Assembly (NCBI RefSeq): GCF_963676685.1
Contig: NC_092347.1
Location: 85,066,592-85,130,591 of the forward strand
DNA length: 64,000 bases
DNA from: Mytilus edulis
Lineage: Eukaryota > Mollusca > Bivalvia > Mytilida > Mytilidae
Reading direction: 5' to 3'
Made by a program: the position numbers and the translations under genes. This document shows positions 11,001-21,153 of the stretch, piece by piece. Below the pieces are notes generated by a model. That model had not been told where the DNA came from and ran no database searches. It saw only the letters and a list, made by a program, of their open reading frames with translations. Within the stretch, counting starts at the first letter, position 1; the number at the start of each line of letters is the position of its first letter.

Positions 11001-14000
11001 AGAAATCTCATTTACAACGGGAGATAACTCAGATAATTTGATTGTACAAAATGTGATTTAAATTTATAAGTTGTGTTAAGCAGTAAAGAATTATCATGTA
11101 GCTAGAATATCAGGAAATCTTTTTTAGTGTAGGAATAATAAAGATCATGATGACTCTCAAAATCAAAAATATGGACAAAGAAGGACATGTAACTGATTCC
11201 ATGTGAAAAATAAAAGACAGTTAATTGTGCTTTAAATTATTTGGATAATTTAATAACAAGAATGACAGAACTGTATGATCTGTTGCACTAAGTGTAAAGT
11301 CCATGAGCTACTATTTATTATGCTTATTATAATACTGCATCTTTTAATTTTGTCAATTAGCCATGCTTTTGTTTCATAGCTTTGTAAGAACCTCTTAGTA
11401 GGTGAAAATTCATCTGCCATGATCCCAATTGTTACAATTCTGACATGCAGACAAAGGATTACAACTCAGAAGTTCAAAACCAGTTAAAAAATTTGCATGA
11501 TTGCAATGCCCCAAAACCAAAGAAACAACGATTAGATTGGTTTATTATTGTGCTCATGAGAAACACTGACTTTGAATGGATGATAAAGATTGTCTCCCTT
11601 ACTCCCTTAATATACATTGTGATCATGTGCTCACTAATATTACATCCTTGGTTCAATTTTTCTATTTATCTTCACTTTTGACCTTTATTCCAGAAAGAAG
11701 TGGGAGGTTACCAGTTAGTGGTAGTCATGTTATACCGTGGTCCACTGTTCCTGATCACAATGATGTCCTCTATACTAACTATGATGGATCAGATGGGTAA
11801 TTATAAAATCAAAAGTCAAGAAGCCATTTTCTCTTCTTTTTTTTTTAATGAATGTTAATTTAAAAAATGTACTTTTTAGCATTATATTGCAGTATTATTT
11901 CACATTGAAACACACAGAATATTATGTAAAACAAAAAAAAATGAAATTACAAAATATTCAGAGAAAATTATCCGAAAAATACGTCTTTTTGGCTGAGGAG
12001 AGGAAAAAAACATTATGATACTAGTGTCAGCAAACTTTATATTTCAGTGTAGTTCTATTGGTCGATATATCTGAGATGGGAGGAGACAGAGTTGGTCTAG
12101 GAGATGTAAGTATATATAACTGGTGTTGTAAGTTCTTCCATGTTGAGTTCCACTTATAGTATGATTTAAAGTTGCTTAGTCAATTTACTGGTGATAGCTT
12201 TTATCAATAAATTAATTTTTACTGAAAATCTTTTAATTTTAATATCAATATTGTATTGTTGTTTTTGGGTTCTTCATACTCTTACAAGCCTATAGCCATT
12301 GTAAAATTTATGGTTTTTGTCGAGCCTGCAACTTTTGTTGCAGAAAGCTCGACATAGGGATAGTGATCCGGCGGCGGCGGCGTTAGCTAACTTCTTAAAA
12401 ACTATATATTTTAGAAGGTGGAAGACCTGGATGCTTCATACTTTGTATATAGATGCCTCATGTTACGAAGTTTCCGTCAGTCTCATGTCCAATGTCCTTG
12501 ACCTCATTTTCATGGTTCAGTGACCACTTGAAAAAAAGTTCAGATTTTTTGTAATGTTGAATTCTCTCTTATTATAAGTAATAGGATAACTATATTTGAT
12601 ATGTGCATACCTTGCAAGGTCCTCATGTCTGTCAGACAGTTTTCACTTGACCTCGACCTCATTTCATGGATCAGTGAACAAGGTTAAGTTTTGGTGGTCA
12701 AGTCCATATCTCAGATACTATAAGCAATAGGGCTAGTATATTCGGTGTATGGAAGGACTGTAAGGTGTACATGTCCAACTGGCAGGTGTCATCTGACCTT
12801 GACCTCATTTTTCATGGTTTAGTGGTTATAGTTAAATTTTTGTGTTTTGGTCTGTTTTTTTCATACTATATGCAATAGGTCTACTATATTTGTTGTATGG
12901 AATGATTGTAAGGTGTACATGTCTAGCGGGCAGATGTCATGTGACCTTGACCTCATTTTCATGGTTCAGTGGTTATAGTTAAATTTTGTGTTTTGGTCTG
13001 TTTTTTTCATACTATATGCAATAGATCTACTATATTTGTTGTATGGAATGATTGTAAGGTGAACAAGTCTGGCGGGCTGATGTCATGTGACCTTGACCTC
13101 ATTTTCATGGTTCAGTGGTCAAAGTTAAGTTTTTTGTGTTTTGGTCTTTTTATCTAATACTATATGCCATAGGTCAACTATATTTGGTGTATGGAAATAT
13201 TTTATGATCTTTATGTCAGTAGCGCAGGTTTCTTTTGACCATGATCTCATTTTCACGGTTCATTGCACAGTGTTAAGTTTTTGTGTTTTGGTGTATTTTT
13301 CTTAAACTATAAGTAATAGGTCAACTATATATGTTGTATAGAAGCATTGTTAGCTGTACATGTCTGCCTGGCATGGTTTATCTGACCTTGACCTCATTTT
13401 CATGGTTCATTGGTCTTTGTTTAGGTATCTTGGTTAATGTTAAGTTTATGAGACAGTTGTAATAAAGCTTTATACTTAGGACTATCAACATAATATCAAA
13501 TATTAGTACAGAAGGCGAGACATTTCAGCGTGTGCACTCTTGTGTTTAAATTTTGGACACAATTGCTCTTTTAAAATTTCCATTAGGGAGCCTCCATGGG
13601 GAAAATCCCCCGCTAATAGTGACAGTTGGCAGGTATGAATTATCTCAAGGTTTAAATTTAAGCTCACAGCAGCTATAAAAAACTAAGCTTTAAGAAAAAA
13701 GTTGTCTCCTTCGAGCACCTTTTATTCTTTTCTTTTATTTATCCTATATAATCAAATAAGAATGGTCAATGCATGTTTAAAAAAGATATTGATAACAGTT
13801 TACTGGGTTACATATCAAGGTTCCAGTATGGCATCCATCAAATTTTAATTTTCTCCTTGAATATATCTTTGATTTTTATATTTATATTATTTAAAGGACA
13901 TTACGTGAATAAGGGTGTGGAAGGGCATGGTTACACATGGTTATAAATAGAATACAGAAATTTGTTTGAAAATTCCAAACTTTGAAATCATTGTTACCTG

Positions 14001-17000
14001 AATTGGGCAAGATTCATGCTAAAAGCATTGTGGAAAAATAAACAGTACTATATGGATCTGATAATTCTTACATAAGGTATGGGTTGCAATTTTAGCTTTG
14101 TAGAATGATAGAAGGTGTTAACATTTAGTACAAGACGAGGAAACTTCCCGTTGGAGACTACAGCTGGGTCTGGAACTGTGATGGAACAGAAAGAATTCTA
14201 CCAGTTCTTGTTGAAAGGAAAAGAGCAGGTGATCTTAAAATATATTTTTCAGACAGACTTACTTGACTAAAGCAACAAAATGAAAAATTGTGAAAAGCAA
14301 AAAAATAATAAAAAAGCATGTTGTCAACATGCAAATTTGTGTGTCAACTCCTTGTTTTAAGGAAGTTCGCTTCTCAGTTTCAAAGAAATTAACTTTTCAA
14401 AGCACTAGTTTATATTGATAGGGAATTGATAAAGGAATCCAAAGAGCAAAAAAAAATATATAGGTCACCGTGCTTGTTTTCGAGATATGAGCCATTGAAA
14501 TTTTGGCGGGAAAAAATTCTCTCTTGACTTTTCATAGCTTTATCATTGACAAGTTGAAGTTCTCAAAAACTGTTAAAAAGTAATTAAAATTTTATAAGAC
14601 TTTTACAGATGGCTTATCATTATACATGTAAAAGATTTTCAAAAAGAAAAATGGGGGTCACCGGGCAAATTTTTTCAAGGCATTCAAATGGATAAAACCA
14701 GAGGATTCCGAAAATCTGACAAAAAATCCAAAACATGACAAGCCAGCTTCCTTAAATATCCTAGTTACAATGTGACTTTCTTTGATATAATAAGGTATAA
14801 CAATGCATGTAGAGGAGCATATCAACCACAATTAAGTTGAGGAAACTTTGAGCACATGGTTCGCCAAACTTAATATTCTAGTCAGAACTTGTTTAGAATG
14901 GTTCTGATAATTTTAAATATTTGGTCCATGCTTAAAGTCATAATAAACGAGTGACCGGTGAAAAATAATGTTATTCCAATTCTTGAACCAATGCATACAA
15001 ACATCATAAGTCTTCTGTGCACGATTTTATCATTTTTTTCGCATAAATTTCGTATAATTATCAATTTTTTTTCAATCGGTCAGTGATGTTGTGAAAATAT
15101 GGCAGGTAATTAAAGTTCGTGTTTTGAAGCCGAAGTTTAACGATTGTCACCTGTTTGTTCACAATCAACAAAAAGCATGGATATTGAGCACATGCTTAAC
15201 ATGTACAATCAGATAATAGTTTATTTTAAGGACATCCATGCGTATTTTGATCACCGGATTTTTACGAGATGGGTCACACTGAGGTCACTTTGCATGCGGA
15301 AAATATGTCAGGGGAATTGCTTCAATTAAAATAAAATAAACTTCTTGTAAATATGAACAAATTAAACAATTTTCTTCAGAAAAAAATATATGTACATGTA
15401 CATAAGTTTCATAATGAAAACTGTCCATTATAATGCATTATTTTTTTTAATTTGAGGTTTCTTATGACTTTAATAAAAATGGTTTTGCAATGTCTTGTTT
15501 ATTGTATCACTGTACAAACACACTATGGACTGTATCAAGGATATAACATTATTGATTTCCTGATATTTATAGATGATGTTGCTAGGACTTTGAAGGAAGG
15601 GAGATTTTGGACACAGGTAACTAAAATGGTGGCGTGGAAACAGCAGTTCACAGCTCAAGGAATACAGTGTCAGTTACAGTATATTGTGGAAGGGGAACCA
15701 GAACAGTATATGGTCAAATGTATGGATGGTTGTCAAGGTGTTGGGATGTGTGGCAACCCTACAGTTATTCAGGTCAAGGTGAGTCGAAGGTCAAACGCGT
15801 GAGTGGTTATCTAGGTTTTGGGATGTGTGGTTATTCTACAGTTATTCAGGTCATGATGAGCTTATGGTAAAATAAATAGATTGCTGTCTGGTATTTGTAA
15901 GATAAGTTTACAGCTTTACAGGTCATGTAACAAAAGGTCAAAAATACAAATTGCTTTCAGGAAATACATGGGAGATTTATAAACTGCCTAATGGAATTAT
16001 AGATCTTATTGAGACAAAGGTAAATGAATGAATTGTTGTCCTATTTCAGAATGTATTCCTGCAGATTTTAAGCATATTGTTGTGAGTCCAATTTATGACC
16101 GGTTGTCACAGTGTAGTGATTTGTTGGCTCATACTATGACAGATGTCTTCGGAGTACAACTCTAATGTTTGTACTATAATAGATCCAGGGATAACTGATA
16201 ATTTTACATTTATGCAAATTATTCAATTCATTATCTTTGTTTATATCAATGATGGAGCTATTAATTGAGAGAATCTAAGATTTATTGTATATTGTAGAAT
16301 GCGCTGAAAGATTTAAGGTCCCATCCAGACTTGAATGTACAACTGACAGAGAATTTACAAGATACTGTCATCATGTTGGCATCAATTACAATAGAACTTC
16401 AACAGAGGTATTTATCTATTTCCTTCTCTAGATTTTCCTGTTATAATAAAAAAATTTCACTAGGGGATAAGATTACAGAAAGGAGATCTTTTGAGTATAC
16501 ATGGAAGAGTAGGACAAGGTACAAAATTTAATTAAAACAACCATTATTCTAGGCTGTGGAACCTGAAATCAGAAATTATAAAAAAAGGATGAACAATAAA
16601 CAGAAACGTTTTACAATTAATAGAGAAGCTAGATATGTACATGCAAGATAAGTGTTGCACACTCAGTTGTGGTTTTATAACTCATAATTAGCAACTATAT
16701 TCGCAAATATACAGTTATATTTTAAAATATTGTCATTTCAGAGTGAAAAAAGGTGATTGTGATGAAATGGTTGTAAAAGAATTAAACAGTAAAGAGGGAG
16801 GGAAGAAGAAAATAGAATTTTATATTATTGACAGTGATAATGAAGATGATGTTGCTATTATTGATGACAAGCATGATAGTAATCATCCTGTCAGGTTTGA
16901 TACTCAGGATGTTTTCATAGAAGAAACAGTAGAAACCTCCCCGTCATATAAGAAGGTAAATTTTGAAAAGAATAGGGACAAACAATCAAATACTGGTGCT

Positions 17001-18048
17001 GCTAAGAAAATCAATTTCCCAAAAGATTCGTTATGTATAAAAAACTCTACACAAATTCACCTGTCTCCAGATGCCAAAAAATCAACAGGATTTGCTGGTA
17101 AAACAAACACATATTCAAACTCAGATATACCTCAGAAAGAAAGGAAAAACTCAGCTGTACCATTTGAAGAACTTCCACTTGAGCCTTTTGTGCAGTATCA
17201 CTGTTCCAAAGGAATACAGGCTACACCCCCAAAACGGAGGAATACACCATCGAAATATCATGTACCTGGGGCTTATAAGCCAAAGATGGACTACATTGAC
17301 GACAGTGTATTTGATAATACTAATTCAGGGTTATATAATTATGCAACCTTAAATAATAATAAATATCAGGGGAAAACTGTGGACAATCATACAACAGACA
17401 GTTGGTTGGATGTGAAAAACAAGACTTTAAAACACAAACTGGATAACACTGATACAAAAACTGAAAGTATGGTTAAGAAGTACTGTCCACGTACCAAGGT
17501 ATTTAAATTGAAGTCGGTTTCAACTGCCAGTGAAAACGAGTCAATAGAAAATCCAATTAGTTGGTCAGATGAAGAACAGCCTTCAACATCTGGTTTTTCA
17601 CCCAAATCCAACCCTAACAGAAGAACAGTCAGAAATACAAGCATAGACAGTGCAATATCTAGTGAAGAGGAGGCTTCTACCAGTAAACAGATAGGCAACT
17701 TTATTAAAACTGTTAAATCAAAAAAACAGACAAAAGTTTGACAGTGCTTTGTCAGACTCAGACAGTGATGATTTACCTGATCTTAATTTCAATGTCACAT
17801 CTCCTGTGCATTCTACATATCAACAATCCCATTTATCAGATACAAACTCAAAAGGGCCAAAGATTAAAGCTCCTGGGACAAAACAAAAATATGTTTCCTT
17901 AACAACAGAACAAAAACAAAACGTACAGACAGTGAAATGTATTTTACCACAGCTTTCAGATGACGATGTTAAATCAGCATTACAGAGACATTCATGGAAT
18001 GTAGATCTCACTATATCAGAATTGTTAGATACAGTGATTGTTTTATAG
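8062..18048 (+). CDS. MUS81-like ERCC4 nuclease with acidic tail and C-terminal CUE-like domain (spliced; two ORF breaks)
   Basis: Exons with consistent phases: 8062-8220, 8453-8607, 10307-10410, 10700-10828, 11694-11796, 12048-12105, 14096-14228, 15573-15778, 16298-16407, 16742-18048; the start exon is not identified. Order from the first visible residue: helix-hairpin-helix (KLEGIGAEIKKKL, ~50-62), winged helix (~85-190, CPAWWRVEILIKRDLVKRR), ERCC4 nuclease (LLVDISEM ~218; LPVGDYSWVW ~250; VLVERKRADD ~272, giving GD…ERKxxxD), disordered acidic Ser/Asp tail (~385-720), and a CUE-like bundle (LPQLSDDDVKSAL…ISELL). HhH-winged helix-ERCC4 is the MUS81 layout, and intact catalytic residues argue against EME1. 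MUS81 normally ends in a second HhH pair; here the tail and CUE replace it. About 820 codons are visible, longer than typical MUS81. MUS81 cuts branched DNA in the nucleus; that role here is inferred. Breaks: TAG at 14126-14128 and a one-base frame shift near 17720-17726, so it may be a null allele. Confidence 0.8.
8893..10075. mobile_element. 1.17-kb TIR element (8896-10069) with 6-bp target duplication, inside a nuclease intron
   Basis: The left end CAGGGCTCACACTAC (8896) and the right end, inverted, CACGGCTCACGCTAC (ending 10069) match at 13 of 15 bases. Both are flanked immediately by TTTATA (8890-8895 and 10070-10075). Subterminal AGTGACTT/AAGTCACTT blocks also mirror each other. The interior has no ORF of note, so it looks non-autonomous. 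CAGGG-type ends suggest hAT-like, but a 6-bp duplication is shorter than the usual 8. Confidence 0.65.
12319..13544 (+). repeat. Intronic repeat with seven ~147-bp units carrying TGACCTTGACCTC
   Basis: It starts with a small hairpin-like segment (GTCGAGCCTGCAACTTTTGT … AAGCTCGAC) and a GGCGGCGGCGGCG run. Then the core TGACCTTGACCTCATTTTCA (with ATGGTTCAGTGG) recurs near 12497, 12648, 12798, 12944, 13090, 13240 and 13385. It ends near GAAGGCGAGACATTTCAGCG TGTGCACTCTTG. A decayed relative lies at 19330-20590, ending at a similar TGTGCACTCTTGTT block (19520-19542). It sits in the intron between the exon with LLVDISEM and the exon with the GD-ERK motif. No coding content. Confidence 0.75.
14096..14228 (+). 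pseudogene. Nuclease exon coding the GD…ERK catalytic core, interrupted by in-frame TAG
   Basis: The previous exon ends in phase 0 (…GLGD|GTAAGT), so this exon reads LCRMIEGVNI, then TAG (14126-14128), then YKTRKLPVGDYSWVW … VLVERKRA and a phase-1 donor. In MUS81/XPF folds the distance between the first Asp (LLVD) and the GD motif is about 31 residues. Here it is 32 if the TAG codon is counted, so the segment before the stop belongs in the domain. The TAG ends an ATTTAG that could itself be a 3' splice site: using 14129 as exon start keeps the frame and drops 11 codons (10 sense plus the stop), removing a helix of the nuclease. Confidence 0.75.
16742..17741 (+). CDS. Large exon: end of ERCC4 region and long acidic, low-complexity tail
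   Basis: Acceptor TTTCAG at 16736-16741; the first base completes an Arg codon from the preceding exon (…IELQQ-R-VKKGD). After about 15 residues of fold the sequence becomes charged and Ser/Asn/Lys rich. It has acidic clusters (IIDSDNEDDVAIIDDK, SWSDEEQPSTSG, SAISSEEEASTS) that look like casein-kinase-2 or SUMO-interaction style segments (inference). The frame ends at TGA 17739-17741 only because of a shift after an A7 run (17720-17726). The next frame immediately continues with the same acidic style. Confidence 0.75.
17742..18048 (+). CDS. C-terminal CUE-like ubiquitin-binding segment of the nuclease gene
   Basis: Shifted by one base from the frame before it and open back to 17695, this part reads …FDSALSDSDSDDLPDLNFNV, a Lys-rich linker, then a compact three-helix pattern: VQTVKCILPQLSDDDVKSAL, RHSWNVDLTISELL. 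The LP, the acidic helix-2 start and the terminal di-Leu match the CUE/UBA-like consensus (FP…L, LL). It ends with TAG at 18046-18048. Position and composition favour it being the end of the same protein. A separate small gene is less likely because there is no upstream ATG in frame. Confidence 0.6.
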
Positions 18049-18060
18049 AATTAACTGAGA

Positions 18061-18066
18061 AATAAA
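18061..18066 (+). promoter_or_regulatory. Candidate polyadenylation signal AATAAA
   Basis: AATAAA begins 13 bases after the nuclease stop codon. It is the first hexamer downstream, but it gives a very short 3' UTR. T-rich sequence with other possible signals follows to about 19100, so use of this one is uncertain. Confidence 0.3.
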
Positions 18067-19329
18067 AATTACAGTACGATCCATGGCCAAAAATGTAAAC
18101 CCATGATCTTCGACTTTTTGAAATATATGTAGTTGCTAAATGATTATAATTTTAGATAGCTCATCTTTGAATGTTTGGGGTTTTTTTTCGTATAAAGCTT
18201 ACAACAACAAATTCAGAATTTTTTTTTTTAACTTGATTATGGTGAAAACTATTGATAAGATGTTGTATCTAGAATAGAAGGTTGCAGAACTAACAGATTG
18301 CACTGCCAATGTTTGTAGTATACTTATTAATTTTAGACCCTTAAAAATAACAAATTTAAATAAAAATGGTGCTAGCTACTTCTGTAGAATTTAGAAGATG
18401 AATATCTCACATGTTATCACTTAATTAATAGTAGCTTGCATCAATGATTGACTTTAAATGTATTGAAAATGGAAAATTTGTTTCCTGATTTTGTAATTAT
18501 ATGATAAAAGTATGGACAAAATTCATAGGCACGAAATGAAAAAAGATGTGGCTTAAGTCATGGCCAGATATAAGATGTATGTATTATTTTTAAGAACCTA
18601 ATTTTTTACTATCTGTCGCATGAAGAGTACTGCCATTGGGGTTGGGTATTACTACTGCAGTTAAAAACCAGAATATTTTCTGTTTGATACTTTGGAGTTT
18701 TTGTCTCAAATTCTTGTGTTCTATTGCACACCATCTTAAAAAAACACTTGCAAAAAAGAATATCGTTTAAAGTATGTCAAACTTATAAAGAATGTCATCC
18801 AAAATTTTAAATCAATTTTTTTTACATTCATATGTATGTATTGATATACTTTTTTTTAACAAGAAAGAATATGATTTGCCATGCCTTCATTTAATGACAG
18901 CTGGATTTTTTTTTTTATTATGCAGAAGTGATTTTTTTTTGTTTTCATTTGTTTGTCTGAAATCTTAACAGTATTATATTCTAGTCAATTTCTTTGGGGA
19001 AAGATAAATTAAAATTATATCACCCTATGTTGTGTGTGTTTTATTTGGTTGTTGACCTTTAAAAAATGTATTGAAAATATAATAAATGTAGAGAAACTTT
19101 GAACAGCTAAAAATCATCAGAAAGATAACATCTACAAATGATTCAATTTAGAAGATTCTTAATCTGCACTTTAAAGAAATGTTAACCATTTTTTGTGATT
19201 TTATTTATTATCTTAAAAACTATAATAGATAGACCGACACTTTAAATAGCAAAGATCTACAAATAAGTACATGTGGCCAAAATCATCAGTTGGTCCCTTA
19301 TTGAAATTTTTGCTCTTAAATGAGTTTTT
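18067..19329. other. 3' flank of the nuclease gene, T-rich, no gene seen
   Basis: Numerous T-runs and no open frame with splice context. It may contain the real 3' UTR. Confidence 0.4.
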
Positions 19330-20590
19330 TACTATTTCAGGTTTATGATAAGGTCTGTTTATTCAAATATTGTAAGAAATAGGTAAATTATGTTTGGTGT
19401 ATGGAATCATTGACCATGTTTAGTTTATGTGATATCTGTATTTAAAAAACCTTAGTCTTAAAAAGACTTTTTTCCATAAAATTCAGTCATAAACACTTAC
19501 CATTATGCAGATGAAACATTTCAATGTGTGCACTCTTGTTTATAGTAATTGCTTAACTTTATTTCATCTATAGATTTACATGTCAGTTTTACTTGACCTC
19601 GTTTCTGTAGTTCATTCATGAATACCTTAAAATCTCAGTGAAAGTATGTTATAAGCCATAATTGGTGAAAAGATAGATTAAAGTGTAGATAATTATCCAA
19701 CAGGGTCACCTGAATAAAGCTTTATAATTCAGAACTAAAACCTGATTTTTCATACCATACACGTTTCCATCGTTTATATGTCTATTGTCCTTGACCTTGA
19801 TTTCATGGTTCAATGACTGCTTGAAAAATATTACTGTTTTTTGAAAGGTGAAATACTCTCTTATGATTAGTTATAGGATAGATAAATTTATAAATTAAAC
19901 AAGTGAAACTGCGAGCTACTGCTCACTGATGATACCCCCGCCGCAAGTGGATAATATTAATTGTGTAAAAATATGCAAGTGTTCGGTAAACAGGAAGTTG
20001 TCGAGTGATAAATCTGAAAACGCATCACACGGTATAGCTGACTTATATTAACCCTTAAACCAAATTTCAGAAATCCTTGTATTGTAGTTCCTGAGAAAAT
20101 TTTCAACTTGGCTATCATGTGTAAAATCAAACAAGTGTTCGGTAAACAGGAATTTGTTGAGTGATGAATCTGAAAACGCATCACACCGTATAGCTGACTT
20201 ATATCAAGCCTGAAACCAAATTTCAGAAATCCTGGTTGTGTAGTTTCTGAGAAAAATGTGACGAAAAATATTCATAGGACTGACTGACGGAAGGACAGAC
20301 AGAGGTAAAACAGTATACCCCCCTTTTTTTCAAAGCGGGGTATAATAAAATAGGTGAAGTATACTTAGTGTATTGAATAATTGTAAGGTCATTATATGTC
20401 TGTCTGGCAGGTTTTATATGACTGTGACCTCATTTTCATGTTTCATTGGTCAATGATTTGTTTTTGTGGTTTGATCTGTATCTCAAGGGATTTTGCTACT
20501 ATAGTTTATGTATGGAATAATTGTTAGGTGTACATGTCTGTCTGGCATGGCTCATCTGACCTACCACCTTCCCAATAAACTGACATAATT
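19330..20590. repeat. Decayed copy of the TGACCTTGACC-type repeat, split by another insertion
   Basis: Blocks such as TCATTTTCATGTTTCATTGG (20428), GTGTACATGTCTGTCTGGCA (20528), TGTCCTTGACCTTGATTTCA (19788) and TGTGCACTCTTGTT (19529) match the array at 12319-13544 in scrambled, diverged form. A separate repeat (about 19893-20345) interrupts it. Confidence 0.55.
19893..20345. repeat. Insertion with internal ~155-bp duplication and TACCCC/GGGGTA ends
   Basis: The segment AAGTGTTCGGTAAACAGGAA … TCTGAAAACGCATCACAC … AACCAAATTTCAGAAATCCT occurs twice (19977-20100 and 20131-20255). The unit is bounded by GATACCCCCGCCGC (19931) and CAAAGCGGGGTATAAT (20331), a short inverted pair typical of a non-autonomous element. 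The open frame at 19957-20184 (minus) merely reads through the duplicate. Confidence 0.55.
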
Positions 20591-20873
20591 CACAAACTAA
20601 TACATGTATAAAACTAAGCAAAGATTCAAAGTCAATAGACCATGAATGAGGGGGCAGTACAAAATAATCTCCATGGTATTGAGATTTACCAATGCTTATA
20701 CAACTGCATACATTATATTATTGGTCTACCACTAGTAGACCACCATAAACTAGACCAAATCACAAACTTGTAATGTACATTGATGATACCGCCGCAATGG
20801 AAACACCATTCCTGTGTCTTGTTTTTACTCTGTCAAGGCAAGACAAAAATGGATGAGTGGATAGTCATCTTTA

Positions 20874-20997
20874 TGTGTATCATGTGCACTGGTCATTTCT
20901 GTTTTGTGTATCATGTGCACTGGTCATTTCTGTTATGTGTATCATGTGCACTGGTCATTTCTGTTTTGTGTATCATGTGCACTGGTCATTTCTGTTT
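20874..20997. repeat. Tandem 31-bp repeat, four copies
   Basis: TGTGTATCATGTGCACTGGT CATTTCTGTTT recurs four times with one T/A difference. The open frame across it (20780-21049) is a by-product of the 31-bp period and is not called as a gene. Confidence 0.85.
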
Positions 20998-21153
20998 ACC
21001 ACAGCTTCAATTAGTAAAAAGTGCAACAAAAACTAATTTAGATATTTAGTTCACATTTTTATACAAAACAAATTTTAAATAATACAATTATAGTAACAAA
21101 ATAATAGTCTTCAAAAGGAATATCACAGTATATATATAATCTGTACACAATAT

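Noticed and set aside
20780..21049. 89-codon frame with repeated FCFVYHVHWS-type units
   Set aside because: It is a by-product of the 31-bp tandem repeat; period not a multiple of three, so units drift in frame.
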